A stretch of 64,000 bases of DNA from Nocardioides sp. Root682 (GCF_001427795.1 NZ_LMHJ01000001.1:2319664-2383663); one strand, 5' to 3'. Counted from the first letter of the stretch, positions 25,851 to 34,765 are shown. Numbers and translations are program-made. The notes: generated from the sequence alone by a model not told the origin.

Positions 25851-27143
25851 GTGAGGATGCGTGGACTGCTGGCCGACACCCGGCCGCTGCGCAACCAGCA
25901 CTTCCGGCGGCTGTGGACCGCCAACATCATCACCGTCGTCGGCGCGCAGCTGACGGTGGTGGCGGTCCCGGCCCAGATCTACGCGCAGACCGGCTCGTCG
26001 GCGTACGTCGGCCTGACCGGGCTGTTCGGCCTCGTGCCCCTGGTGGTGTTCGGCCTGTGGGGCGGGGCGCTGGCCGACCACTTCGACCGGCGCACCCTGC
26101 TCCTGGTGACCACCACCGGACTGATCGGCACGGCGGTGCTGTTCTGGCTGCAGGCCGCACTGGGACTGGGAAATGTCTGGTTGCTGCTGACGCTGTTCGC
26201 CGTGCAACAGGCGTTCTTCGCCGTCAACCAACCCACCCGGTCGGCCGTCCTTCCGCGTCTCCTCGAGCCCGAGGAGCTGCCGGCGGCCAACTCGTTGAAC
26301 ATGACCGTGATGCAGGCCGGTGCGATCGGCGGCCCGCTCGTAGCGGGCATCCTGATCCCGTTCGTCGGCTTCTCCTGGCTCTACCTCGCCGACGCGGTCT
26401 GTCTCTTCGCGACCCTGTTCGCAGTCGTCCGGCTGCCACCACTGCCGATCCAGGGCATGACCGGGACGCCCGGCCTGCGCTCGGTGATCGAGGGCATCAC
26501 CTACCTGCGCACCCAGCCGGTGCTGATGATGTCGTTCGTCGTCGACATCATCGCGATGGTCTTCGGCATGCCGCGTGCCCTGTTCCCGCAGATCGCCCAC
26601 GAGAGCTTCCTGGGACCGGAGGAGGGAGGCCTCGCCTTCGCCCTTCTCTTCGCCGGAATCCCCGCAGGTGCGGTGATCGGTGGCATCTTCTCCGGATGGG
26701 TCTCGCGGGTGAGCGGTCAGGGACGAGCCGTGCTCTGGTGCATCGTGGTGTGGGGACTGGCGATGGTCGGCTTCGGCCTCGCGGTGTTCGGCGCCGATGA
26801 GCTGTCGGGATCGCCCCACCTGTGGCTCGCGCTGGCCGTCCTGATGCTCGTCGTCGGCGGCGCCGCCGACATGGCCTCGGCGGCCTTCCGCACGTCCATG
26901 CTCCAGAGCGCCGCGGCCGACGAGGTCCGCGGCCGGCTGCAGGGCATCTTCATCGTGGTCGTCGCAGGCGGCCCGCGCATCGCGGACGTCGCCCACGGGG
27001 CCACCGCCGCCATGGTGGGTACGGCGACCGCGGCTGCCGGAGGCGGCGTGCTCGTCGTGGTCCTGACGGTCGTGGCCGCGCTCGCGGTGCCGTCGTTCGT
27101 CCGCTACCGGATCACGCGAGAAACTCCGCCAGCAACGCGTTGA
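25851..27143 (+). CDS. MFS transporter, EntS/MFS_3-like exporter
   Basis: A 430-residue transporter with about 12 hydrophobic segments. The start (LRNQHFRRLWTANIITVVGA) and the loop after the second helix (GALADHFDRRTLLLVT) match the MFS_3 group (enterobactin exporter EntS and relatives), as do NQPTRSAVLPRLL and LPAANSL. The substrate is unknown; the group exports siderophores or drugs. GTG start 25851. Its 3' end overlaps the convergent hydrolase gene by 32 bp. Confidence 0.9.
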   Translation: MRMRGLLADTRPLRNQHFRRLWTANIITVVGAQLTVVAVPAQIYAQTGSSAYVGLTGLFGLVPLVVFGLWGGALADHFDRRTLLLVTTTGLIGTAVLFWLQAALGLGNVWLLLTLFAVQQAFFAVNQPTRSAVLPRLLEPEELPAANSLNMTVMQAGAIGGPLVAGILIPFVGFSWLYLADAVCLFATLFAVVRLPPLPIQGMTGTPGLRSVIEGITYLRTQPVLMMSFVVDIIAMVFGMPRALFPQIAHESFLGPEEGGLAFALLFAGIPAGAVIGGIFSGWVSRVSGQGRAVLWCIVVWGLAMVGFGLAVFGADELSGSPHLWLALAVLMLVVGGAADMASAAFRTSMLQSAAADEVRGRLQGIFIVVVAGGPRIADVAHGATAAMVGTATAAAGGGVLVVVLTVVAALAVPSFVRYRITRETPPATR

Positions 27144-27882
27144 TCGCGGAAGGCCGCTCGAGACTGGGAAGGTGCGCGGCCCACGGCAGATGCTCCAGGC
27201 GCGCACCGGCGACGGAGTCGGCCACGTGCTGTGCGATGTCCTGGAAGTGGTCCAGGTCGAGACCACCGCTCACGACCAGCGTGGGCACGGACACCAGAGC
27301 CAGGTCCACGTCGACCCGCGTCGCCTCAGGGCCCGGATCGAGTTCCTCGGCGGCCAGCTGGACCTCGAAGGCATGCGCCTGCATCCGGCGGACGAGGTCA
27401 CGACTCGCAGCAGACGCCTCCGGCCCGAGCCACGTGGAGACGTTCAGCTCCACTGCGCCCGCCACGTCGCCACTGGTGAGCAGCCGGTCCTCCTCCTCGT
27501 CGAAGGCATCCGCCCGCGGCGTGCTCGGGACACCCCGGAATGCCGGACACAGCAGGGCCAGGGACGCGACCCGTTCACCCGCGGTGACGGCCACCTCCAG
27601 CGCCACCCGCCCGCCGAAGGACGACCCGACGATCGCGGCACGTTCGATCTGCAGGTGGTCGAGGAGCGCGACCACGTCACCGGCGAACGAGAACCGTTCC
27701 GCCGGCAGCGGTGTCGCACCGAACCCCCGCAGGTCCGGACGAATGACGCGGTGAGACGACGCGAGGGCAGCGACCTGGTCGTCCCACATGCGTCGATCAC
27801 AGACGCCCGAGTGCAGGAGGACGACCGCCGGACCGGAGCCCTCGTCGTCGTGGGAAAGGATCATGCCCTGATCGAACCCCAT
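27112..27882 (-). CDS. Alpha/beta hydrolase
   Basis: A 256-residue alpha/beta-hydrolase fold enzyme. VVLLHSGVCDRRMWDDQV gives the oxyanion-hole region (LHSG replaces the usual HGxP/HG), IVGSSFGGRVALEVAV gives the nucleophile elbow GSSFGG (Ser), and the catalytic His is likely in HLPWAAHLPSLERP. It resembles 3-oxoadipate enol-lactonase-type hydrolases in length and order, but no pathway genes are near, so the substrate stays open. ATG 27882 is used; ATG 27864 (MILSHDDEG) is equally possible because neither has a clear ribosome-binding site. Confidence 0.82.
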   Translation of the reverse strand: MGFDQGMILSHDDEGSGPAVVLLHSGVCDRRMWDDQVAALASSHRVIRPDLRGFGATPLPAERFSFAGDVVALLDHLQIERAAIVGSSFGGRVALEVAVTAGERVASLALLCPAFRGVPSTPRADAFDEEEDRLLTSGDVAGAVELNVSTWLGPEASAASRDLVRRMQAHAFEVQLAAEELDPGPEATRVDVDLALVSVPTLVVSGGLDLDHFQDIAQHVADSVAGARLEHLPWAAHLPSLERPSAINALLAEFLA

Positions 27883-27919
27883 CACCGGCGACGGCGTCGA
27901 CCGGATTCCTGCCCTCGCG

Positions 27920-28324
27920 TCAGGCCAGCAGCGCGGTCGTCCGGCGCAGCACCTCGTTGAGCACCCGCTCGGCAGCCGCGACGTCGTCGAGGTCGAGACC
28001 GGCCCAGACCGGGCCGACCACCTCGGCGATCCGTGCCTGGACCTGCTCGACCAGGGCGGTGCCGACAGGAGTCGGAGCACCGTCGGCGAGCAGGCCACGG
28101 CCGGTGAGGACCGCGACGAGCTCCGTGGCATCGGCGAAGTGGGCCCGCTCGCCCACCTGGGCGACGAGGTCGTCCTCGCTGTGCACCTCGCTGGCGGCCA
28201 GGTGGGCCACGCGCAAGGTCACCCATTCCGGCTCGCTGACCCGGCCGGCAAGGAGGGCCTCGAGCAGCGCGCCGAGCGACTTCTCGGTCTGGCCGATGAG
28301 CTGGGGTCCGAAGGGGACGGTCAT
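27920..28324 (-). CDS. MarR-like winged-helix protein
   Basis: A 134-residue helical protein. MTVPFGPQLIGQTEKSLGAL is followed by SEPEWVTLRVAHLA, and the end AERVLNEVLRRTTALLA is MarR-like in pattern, but the central DNA-recognition wing (DRR/K) is not clear. It is divergent from a proper MarR gene and shares with it a region holding two palindromic operators. CAGGAG lies 6 nt before the start. A promoter TTGGCA, 16 bp, TATATC (minus strand, 28382-28355) is embedded in these operators. It may be a regulator itself or a ligand-binding relative. Confidence 0.6.
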   Translation of the reverse strand: MTVPFGPQLIGQTEKSLGALLEALLAGRVSEPEWVTLRVAHLAASEVHSEDDLVAQVGERAHFADATELVAVLTGRGLLADGAPTPVGTALVEQVQARIAEVVGPVWAGLDLDDVAAAERVLNEVLRRTTALLA

Positions 28325-28336
28325 GGTTTCTCCTGG

Positions 28337-28386
28337 ATCGTTGGTGATACCAACGATATACCGAGACCGTTGGTGTTGCCAACGGT
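28337..28386. promoter_or_regulatory. Twin palindromic operators in the divergent MarR promoter region
   Basis: Site 1, ATCGTTGGTGATACCAACGAT (28337-28357), has 9-bp arms. Site 2 (28366-28386) has 8-bp arms ACCGTTGG/CCAACGGT around TGTTG. They are 29 bp apart, about three helical turns, so they lie on one DNA face. Site 2 covers the -35 of both promoters; site 1 covers the minus-strand -10. Confidence 0.8.
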
Positions 28387-28404
28387 TTGCTCTAGGGTGG
28401 GCGC

Positions 28405-28824
28405 GTGACCTCCCTCCAGCGCGTTGCGAACCGCCCGACCTGGCTGCTCAGTCGTGCGAACGCCCGCGCGCAGGCACTGCTCGCCGACGCGTTCGCCGCC
28501 GAAGGCGTGCGCGGCTACCACTTCCGGCTGCTCGCCGCGCTCGACGAGCTCGGCCCGGCCAGCCAGGCCGAGCTCGCCCGCAGCACAGGCGTCGACCGCA
28601 GCGACGTGGTCGCGACCCTCGACGACCTCGTGGGCTGGCGGTTGGCCCGACGAGACCCGGACCCCGTCGACCGGCGCCGCAACATCGTCACCATCACGGC
28701 CCGCGGCACGACGCGCCTCGCCGGGCTCGACGCCGTGCTCGACGAGGTGCAGGCTGCCGTCCTCGGCCCGCTCACCGCCGGCGAGCGAGCCGCCCTCGTC
28801 AGGATCCTGGCGAAGCTGGGCTGA
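28405..28824 (+). CDS. MarR family transcriptional regulator
   Basis: A 139-residue regulator. The winged helix is clear: YHFRLLAALDELGPASQAEL, RSTGVDRSDVVATLDDLVG, then the wing RRDPDPVDRRRNIVTITARG with the conserved D-RR. A -10 TAGGGT (28393-28398) lies 6 nt before GTG 28405 with -35 TTGGTG 17 bp upstream, so the mRNA is probably leaderless. Two 21-bp palindromes overlap these elements, which points to autorepression. The 3' end overlaps the convergent dinB-like gene by 26 bp. Confidence 0.93.
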   Translation: MTSLQRVANRPTWLLSRANARAQALLADAFAAEGVRGYHFRLLAALDELGPASQAELARSTGVDRSDVVATLDDLVGWRLARRDPDPVDRRRNIVTITARGTTRLAGLDAVLDEVQAAVLGPLTAGERAALVRILAKLG

Positions 28825-29317
28825 GCAGCCCGCGCACGTAGGCCGCCTGGCCGACGTGTTGCGTGCAGTCGTTGACGACGCTCACCAACCGCACGCCGAG
28901 CGTGACCGGCGGGTCCCAGTGGGTGTCGACGACGCGATCGAGGTCGTCCGGCCCCACGGTGGCAACGAAGGCGAGCGACTGCTCGTGGGTCGCCCGGTAG
29001 TAGCTCAGCAACAGGTCGGCAGGAGCACTCACCAGGGCAACCTGGTCGCTCGTGTGGCCGTAGCCGATGTCGCCCGTCTCGAGGGGAAGGCCGAAGCGCG
29101 CGTCGTACCCCTGCGCCGTCCAGATCTGTTCGGTGCCCGCGACTCCGGCGACGTGGTCGTCCTGCACGCGCGTCAGGTGCCAGACGAGCCAGCCGATGCT
29201 GTTCGCGTCCGGCCGCGGCCGCTGAGCAAGGAGCGCGTCGTCGGCATCGTCGAGAAGTCGCTCCACCTCCTCCAGCACGCGGTCGAGGGCATCAGTCAAC
29301 ACGTTCGCGGGCGTCAT
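28799..29317 (-). CDS. DinB family (DUF664-type) protein
   Basis: A 172-residue four-helix-bundle DinB-like protein. The N-terminal LLDDADDALLAQRPRPDANS is followed by IGWLVWHLTRVQDDHVAG, where the HLTRVQDDH supplies the metal-ligand His and the conserved Arg/Asp of the family. A further His lies in NDCTQHVGQAAYVRGL, giving the usual three-His pattern. Related proteins are mycothiol- or bacillithiol-dependent S-transferases; the substrate here is unknown. ATG 29317. Confidence 0.85.
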   Translation of the reverse strand: MTPANVLTDALDRVLEEVERLLDDADDALLAQRPRPDANSIGWLVWHLTRVQDDHVAGVAGTEQIWTAQGYDARFGLPLETGDIGYGHTSDQVALVSAPADLLLSYYRATHEQSLAFVATVGPDDLDRVVDTHWDPPVTLGVRLVSVVNDCTQHVGQAAYVRGLLSPASPGS

Positions 29318-29422
29318 GCCTCGACGGTACGACGACAACGGCTGCGATGAGTCGGGCTGTCGGTGTCGGTCTCTAGTGTTCAGGACAGGGCACCCGAGAC
29401 GACGACGGAGACGAACGCGAAC

Positions 29423-30427
29423 ATGGACGAGACGATGATCCGCGCCAGCGGACTGACCAAGAGCTACAAGGCGGTGCAGGCGCTGGCCGGACTCGACCTG
29501 GCCGTCCCCGAGGGCAAGGTCCTCGCCCTGCTCGGCCCCAACGGTGCCGGCAAGACCACCGCCGTGCGCTGCCTGACGACCCTGCTGAAGCCCGACTCCG
29601 GCTCGGCGACGGTCGCCGGCATCGACGTGCTGGCCGACCCCGCGGGCGCGCGCGCCAAGATCGGCCTCTCGGGCCAGTACGCCGCCGTCGACGAGCACCT
29701 GACCGGCTACGAGAACCTCGTCATGGTCGGCCGGCTCTACCACCTCGGGAAGGCCCGGGCGCAGGCCCGCGCCCGCGAGCTGCTGGAGCGCTTCGACCTC
29801 ACCGAGGCGGGCGACCGGCCCTCCAAGACCTACTCCGGCGGCATGCGCCGCCGGCTGGACCTCGCCGGTGCGCTGGTCGCCGAGCCACCCGTGCTGATCC
29901 TCGACGAGCCCACCACCGGCCTCGACGTACGCAGCCGCCAGCAGATGTGGGACGTCATCCGCGAGCTCGTCGCCAGTGGGGCGACGCTGCTGCTGACCAC
30001 GCAGTACCTCGAGGAGGCCGACCGGCTCGCCGACGACATCGTTGTCATCGACCACGGCCGGGCGATCGCGCACGGCACGGCCGACGAGCTCAAGGCGACC
30101 ACCGGCGGCGAGCGGATCGAGGTCGTGCTCGCCGACGTCGAGGACCGCGAGGCCGCCGTCCGCACCCTGGCCGAGGTCGCCGTCGGCGACGTCCGGGTCA
30201 GCGACAACGGCCGCGAGCTCAGCGCGGCGGTCTCCGGACGCGGCGCGGGCCACCTGCTGCACGTCCTGCAGGGCTTCGAACGCGACTCCGTCACCGTCCT
30301 CGACGTCGGCCTGCGCCGGCCGACCCTCGACGACGTCTTCCTCTCGATCACCGGCCACGCAGCAGAGGAAGCTGCCACCACGACCGGCACCGACGCCCCC
30401 GCCGACACCCAGGAGGTGGCTCGATGA
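29423..30427 (+). CDS. ABC exporter ATP-binding protein, DrrA/daunorubicin-resistance type
   Basis: A 334-residue ATPase. Walker A is LLGPNGAGKTTAV, signature YSGGMRRRLDLAGAL, Walker B PVLILDEPTTGLDV, and H-loop region TTQYLEEADRL with Gln in place of the classical His, as in DrrA proteins. The C-terminal extension (about 225-334, RPTLDDVFLSITGH) is typical for this group. The start ATG 29423 is used; the upstream sequence is Thr/Glu-rich and non-conserved. It overlaps the permease gene by ATGA. No antibiotic genes lie nearby, so a general drug or lipid export role is inferred. Confidence 0.93.
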   Translation: MDETMIRASGLTKSYKAVQALAGLDLAVPEGKVLALLGPNGAGKTTAVRCLTTLLKPDSGSATVAGIDVLADPAGARAKIGLSGQYAAVDEHLTGYENLVMVGRLYHLGKARAQARARELLERFDLTEAGDRPSKTYSGGMRRRLDLAGALVAEPPVLILDEPTTGLDVRSRQQMWDVIRELVASGATLLLTTQYLEEADRLADDIVVIDHGRAIAHGTADELKATTGGERIEVVLADVEDREAAVRTLAEVAVGDVRVSDNGRELSAAVSGRGAGHLLHVLQGFERDSVTVLDVGLRRPTLDDVFLSITGHAAEEAATTTGTDAPADTQEVAR

Positions 30428-31227
30428 GCACCGCTGTCCAGGCCCTCACCGACGGCTGGGTCGTCGCCCAGCGCAACCTGATCAAGATCAAGCGCGTGCC
30501 CGAGGTGCTGGTCTTCGTGCTGATCAGCCCGATCATGTTCGTGCTGCTCTTCGCCTTCGTGTTCGGCGGCGCGATCGACCCACCGGGATCGGTCAACTAC
30601 AAGGAATGGCTGATCGCGGGCATCTTCGCCCAGACGGTCGTCTTCGGCGCCACCTTCACGGGAGCCGGTCTCGCCGAGGACATGCAGAAGGGCATCATCG
30701 ACCGGTTCCGGTCGCTGCCCATGTCGGGTTCGGCGGTCCTCGTCGGGCGGACGACGTCCGACGTCGTCTACAACATCCTGTCGCTGATCATCATGGCGCT
30801 CACCGGCCTGCTGGTCGGGTGGCGGATCCGCGAGGGCATCGTCGACGCGATCCTCGGCTTCGCCCTGCTGCTGCTCTTCGCCTACGCGGTGAGCTGGGTG
30901 ATGGCGTTCGTCGGGATGCTGGTGCCGAGCGTCGAGGTCATCAACAACGCGTCGTTCATCGTGATCATGCCGTTGACGTTCGTCTCGAACGCCTTCGTCC
31001 CGACCGAGTCGTTCGACGGCGTGCTGCGCACCATCGTCGAGTGGAACCCGGTCTCCACACTGACCCAGTCCTCGCGCGAGCTGTTCGGCAACACCGGCGG
31101 GTTCTCGCCGACGGACGCGTGGTCGATGCAGAACCCGGTCCTCTACACGCTGATCTGGGTCGCGATCATCCTGGTCGTCTTCGCCCCGCTCGCGGTCCGG
31201 CAGTACCGCCTCACCACGAGCAAGTAG
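30424..31227 (+). CDS. ABC-2 type permease, DrrB type
   Basis: A 267-residue membrane protein with six predicted helices (VLVFVLISPIMFVLLFAFVF, then AQTVVFGATFTGAGLAEDM, ILSLIIMALTGLLVGW, AILGFALLLLFAYAVSWVMA, FIVIMPLTFVSNAFVP, LIWVAIILVVFAPLAV). The motif FRSLPMSGSAVLVGR after the second helix and PLTFVSNAFVPTESF before the last are typical of ABC-2/DrrB permeases. Translationally coupled to the ATPase gene (ATGA). The pair should form a homodimeric-type exporter. Confidence 0.93.
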   Translation: MSTAVQALTDGWVVAQRNLIKIKRVPEVLVFVLISPIMFVLLFAFVFGGAIDPPGSVNYKEWLIAGIFAQTVVFGATFTGAGLAEDMQKGIIDRFRSLPMSGSAVLVGRTTSDVVYNILSLIIMALTGLLVGWRIREGIVDAILGFALLLLFAYAVSWVMAFVGMLVPSVEVINNASFIVIMPLTFVSNAFVPTESFDGVLRTIVEWNPVSTLTQSSRELFGNTGGFSPTDAWSMQNPVLYTLIWVAIILVVFAPLAVRQYRLTTSK

Positions 31228-31237
31228 CCACACCGAC

Positions 31238-31265
31238 CCGCCCGGGCGTCACTCCACCCGGGCGG
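31238..31265. terminator. Hairpin between convergent ABC operons
   Basis: A perfect 9-bp stem CCGCCCGGG/CCCGGGCGG with a 10-nt loop. It overlaps the last codons of the FtsX-like gene and follows the DrrB-like stop by 10 bp. No U tract. Confidence 0.5.
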
Positions 31266-33903
31266 TCAGCGGCAACCGACCCCGCGCGCAGGCCCCGACG
31301 GCCGCGGCAGTGAGCAGGGGCAGCCCGATCACGACGGCGATGATGAGCAACCACGGCACGTCCAGGCTGGAGACCCCGGTCTCGTGGTGGCGGGTCAACG
31401 GCTGGCTGATCGCGAGCCCCGGGATGAAGCCGACCGGTGCTCCGAGCAGGGCACCGATGCCACCGACGAACAGTGCGTAGCCCGCGGCCACCCGTCGCCG
31501 TTCCCGTGGGCGGGCGCCGACGGCCGCCATCGTGGCGAGGTCGGGGCGCGCATCGGACAGGGCCAGGAAGGTCGCGGTGAGCGTGCCGCCCAGCATCAGG
31601 ATCGCGCCGAGGGCAGCGAGCACGAACTGGATGATCTGCACCGCGTCGTCGGCCTGGTAGCCACGCTCGACGTAGAAGTACGGCTGCACCGCGAGCGCAC
31701 CGAACGCCTCCTGGACGTCCTTCTCCTGGCTCTCACTCACGGGGCCGGGCAGGACCAGGCCGACCGTGTCGACCTCGAGCCCGAGTGACCTGGCGACCTT
31801 CGGTGACATCAGCGCCGGGGCGGGTGCCGTCGGCCGCTGCACGTGGACCACCCCCGCCTTCGACGTCGCCGAGGCGAGGTCCTTCGGCTCATCGCCGGCC
31901 GGGTCGTAGCGCCGTACGTCGACCTGCACCTCCGGCGCGTCGGGACCGTCGTCGTCGGCGCCCCGGAGCAGGACGAGACCGCCGTCGGCGAGGAGCTCGT
32001 CGGCGCGCTCCCGCTCGCTGGCGTCCATCTCGATGAAGTCCGGCACCTCGGTGCCGACCAGGTACGGCGACCCGATCGAGGACCAGTAGTCCAGCATCAC
32101 CGCCTCGCCATCGGCGGTGAACTCGATCTCCAGCTCACCGGCTTCGGTCGAGGTCTGCAGGCCCCGGACGGCCTGGACACCCTGGCCCGGCAGGAACCGC
32201 GTCAGGGTCTCCTCGACCGCGTCCCGGTCGGCGTCGAGGCCGAGCGCGATCGATGCATACCCGATGGGGAGCTGCGGTTGATAGGCGTCCTTGTTGGCTG
32301 CCTCCTGACTGCTGACCGCGATGCCGAGCGCCACGACGCCCGCCACGGTGGCACCGACTGCTGCGACGGCGGGCACGGTGCGGGTGCGGTGCCGGGCGGC
32401 GTCACGGGCGGCAAAGCGCAGCGCGAGCGGCCACCGCGCAGCCAGGCGGGAGATCAGTCCGACCACCATCGGTACGACCAGGATCATCCCGAACACGGAG
32501 ACGATCGCGGAGCCCGCGATCAGCAGCGGCGCGGTGTCCCGCCCTCCGGCCGAGCCGAGGACGGCGCTGACCACCCCGCCGCCGAGCAGGACGAGTCCGA
32601 GGATCGGAGTGCGGACCGAGGGACTGCCCTCGCCCCGACGCCCGCCCAGCACTGCGACGACGTCGTGCCGCGACGCCGAGAAGGCGGGCACGACCGCGGC
32701 CAGCAGGGCAGAAACCAGTCCGAACGCGGCGACGACCAGCAGCAACAGCCACGGGACCTCGAACGGACCGAACCGGCTCTGGTCGAAGCGCTGGGCAATG
32801 GGTACGGCGAGCACTCCGATGAGCACACCGAGGGCTACCCCCAGGACGCCCCCGACGGACCCGATCACCACACCCGAGGCGAGGACGGTCCGCCGCGCTT
32901 GGCGCGGGGTGCCACCGGCGGCGGCGACGAGCGCCAGCGTGTGCGCCTGCGCCTTGGCGCGTACGGCGAACGCGGGGCCGGCCAGCAGCACGACCTCGAT
33001 CAGCACCATCGCCACCACGAGCGCCAGCACGGTCATCGTGATGTCGTCGATGCCGTCCTGGGACGGCACGGCGGTCGGGTCGAGATCGAGCGTGGGTGGG
33101 TCGTTCAGGACGGCACGAGAGGTGACGAGCAGGCCCACCTCGTTGAGGGCCTGGACGTCGTCCCAGGTCACCGGGCCGCCGCCGACCAGCCAGCGACCGG
33201 TCGTGTCCTCGCCCTTCCCGAAGGCCCCGGGCAGAGCGGCCGCGATGGGATACCCCCGCGATCCGGCGCTCTCGGCGACACCGACGATCCTGAGCCGGAA
33301 CTCCTGCTCGGTGCCGTCCATCCGCTTGCGGACCGCGGTCAGCGAGTCGCCGACACCGGGTCCACGATCGGCGAGTGCCTGGTTGACCACGACCTCGCCG
33401 GGCCCGGGCGGGTACTCGCCACTGACCGGCTCGAACAATCCGTCGGTGACGGGATTCGCGAGGTCGGTCGTGAAGGCCTCGAAGTCGCCGATGCCCTTGT
33501 CGGTGCGGAAGCCGAGCGAGTCGCGGCCGAAGACGGTGACCGGGCGGTCGCGGCCGACCACGTCGCGCACCGCGGCGAGGTCGTCGATGTCGAGGACCTC
33601 GTCTTCGTTGACCTTCTCGCCGGGGATGCCGTAGCCGCCGGACTCCGGGTCTGGGGTCTGGACGATCTTGTCGGCGTAGCTGGTCTCGATCAGCGCCTCG
33701 GCTGATCCCATCCGCCGATCGATGCCCTCGACGCTGGACACGTCGGCGGTCCGCCACACGATCGCGGCGGCGCTGACGGCGAGGACGGGCAGGCAGATCA
33801 GCACCAGCATCAGGGCGGTCTGACCCTTGCGACGCAGCGCTTCGCGGCGGGCCAGGCGCAGGGCCACCCGCCAGCCGCCGCTGGTCGACAGGTTCTGGCT
33901 CAT
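31249..33903 (-). CDS. FtsX-like ABC transporter permease
   Basis: An 884-residue permease of the MacB/FtsX superfamily with two FtsX domains. One transmembrane helix near residue 35 (ALMLVLICLPVLAVSAAAIV), a large extracellular domain (about 60-300), three to four helices (about 300-470), a helix near residue 530 (VPAVAAVGATVAGVVALGIA), a second extracellular domain (about 560-750) and the last helices (AALGAILMLGGTLTATFLAL and following). Such permeases act in extracytoplasmic mechanotransmission or lipid/peptide handling. Its start overlaps the ATPase stop by ATGA. Confidence 0.9.
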   Translation of the reverse strand: MSQNLSTSGGWRVALRLARREALRRKGQTALMLVLICLPVLAVSAAAIVWRTADVSSVEGIDRRMGSAEALIETSYADKIVQTPDPESGGYGIPGEKVNEDEVLDIDDLAAVRDVVGRDRPVTVFGRDSLGFRTDKGIGDFEAFTTDLANPVTDGLFEPVSGEYPPGPGEVVVNQALADRGPGVGDSLTAVRKRMDGTEQEFRLRIVGVAESAGSRGYPIAAALPGAFGKGEDTTGRWLVGGGPVTWDDVQALNEVGLLVTSRAVLNDPPTLDLDPTAVPSQDGIDDITMTVLALVVAMVLIEVVLLAGPAFAVRAKAQAHTLALVAAAGGTPRQARRTVLASGVVIGSVGGVLGVALGVLIGVLAVPIAQRFDQSRFGPFEVPWLLLLVVAAFGLVSALLAAVVPAFSASRHDVVAVLGGRRGEGSPSVRTPILGLVLLGGGVVSAVLGSAGGRDTAPLLIAGSAIVSVFGMILVVPMVVGLISRLAARWPLALRFAARDAARHRTRTVPAVAAVGATVAGVVALGIAVSSQEAANKDAYQPQLPIGYASIALGLDADRDAVEETLTRFLPGQGVQAVRGLQTSTEAGELEIEFTADGEAVMLDYWSSIGSPYLVGTEVPDFIEMDASERERADELLADGGLVLLRGADDDGPDAPEVQVDVRRYDPAGDEPKDLASATSKAGVVHVQRPTAPAPALMSPKVARSLGLEVDTVGLVLPGPVSESQEKDVQEAFGALAVQPYFYVERGYQADDAVQIIQFVLAALGAILMLGGTLTATFLALSDARPDLATMAAVGARPRERRRVAAGYALFVGGIGALLGAPVGFIPGLAISQPLTRHHETGVSSLDVPWLLIIAVVIGLPLLTAAAVGACARGRLPLTARVE

Positions 33904-34619
33904 CGCGCAGCGTGCTCGGTCAGGACGTCGACCCGGTCGGCGCCGGTCTCGTCCACGACCACACCGTCGCGGAGGAACACGACCCGGTCGGCCCAGGCCG
34001 CGTGCCTGGCCTCGTGGGTGACCAGGACGCCGGCGGCACCCGCGTCGCAGCGGGCACGCAGCAGCTGCAGGATCTCCTCGCCGGTCTCGGTGTCGAGCGC
34101 GCCGGTGGGCTCGTCGGCGAGGATCAGCCGCCGCTCGCCGATGATGGCGCGGGCGATGGCGACGCGCTGCTGCTGGCCGCCGGACATGTCGTCGGGGAAG
34201 CGGTCGGCGAGCTCGCCGATCCCGACCTCGTCCAGCGCGGTGCGCGCCTCCTTGCGAGCAGCCCGGGCACTGATGCCGTCGAGCTCGCGCGGGAGCGCGA
34301 CGTTCTCCGCTGCCGTCAGTGCGGGGATCAGGTTGAAGCCCTGGAAGACGTAGCCGATCGACGTACGGCGCATGCGTGCCCGGCCCTGCAGGTCAAGCCC
34401 GCCGAGGTGGGTGCCCTCGACGGAGACCGTGCCAGCGGTGGGCTGGTCGAGGCCACCGGCGATGGTCAGCAGGGTCGACTTCCCGGATCCGGACGGGCCC
34501 ATCACGGCGACCAGCTCGCCGGCGTGGGCCGTGAACGAGATGCCGCGCAGGGCGTGCACCTGGTTCGCGCCCTCACCGTGGACACGGGTGACGTCGGTGA
34601 GCTCGAGGATCGGATTCAT
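33900..34619 (-). CDS. ABC transporter ATP-binding protein, MacB/LolD type
   Basis: A 239-residue ATPase: Walker A GPSGSGKSTLL, signature MSGGQQQRVAIARAI, Walker B RLILADEPTGALD, H-loop VLVTHEARHAAWADR. This is the standard partner of FtsX-like permeases. Start ATG 34619 overlaps the stop of a small upstream gene (ATGA) and its own stop overlaps the permease start (ATGA). Confidence 0.95.
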   Translation of the reverse strand: MNPILELTDVTRVHGEGANQVHALRGISFTAHAGELVAVMGPSGSGKSTLLTIAGGLDQPTAGTVSVEGTHLGGLDLQGRARMRRTSIGYVFQGFNLIPALTAAENVALPRELDGISARAARKEARTALDEVGIGELADRFPDDMSGGQQQRVAIARAIIGERRLILADEPTGALDTETGEEILQLLRARCDAGAAGVLVTHEARHAAWADRVVFLRDGVVVDETGADRVDVLTEHAAR

Positions 34620-34765
34620 CGTGACTCCTCGGTCTGCTCCGGTGCGGTCGTCGCAGGGGTGGGGCGCACGGTCGCGGTGCTCCGCAGCCTGGCCCGCGCG
34701 TCGACCAGCCAACGCCGCTCGGCGCGGGCCAGCCGACTCGCGTGGTCGTGCAGGGTGTCGTTCAT
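34616..34765 (-). CDS. Small 49-residue protein between padR and the ABC genes
   Basis: Starts at ATG 34765, with GGAGGGG 7 nt upstream; the ATGA overlaps the padR stop, and its own TGA overlaps the ATPase start. The product begins MNDTLHDHASRLARAERRW and continues with VDARARLRSTATVRP to TEESR; it is amphipathic, basic in the middle, with no membrane segment. All four genes of this operon are coupled by such overlaps, which argues that this is a translated gene. Function unknown; a modulator of the transporter or only a coupling element are both possible. Confidence 0.6.
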   Translation of the reverse strand: MNDTLHDHASRLARAERRWLVDARARLRSTATVRPTPATTAPEQTEESR

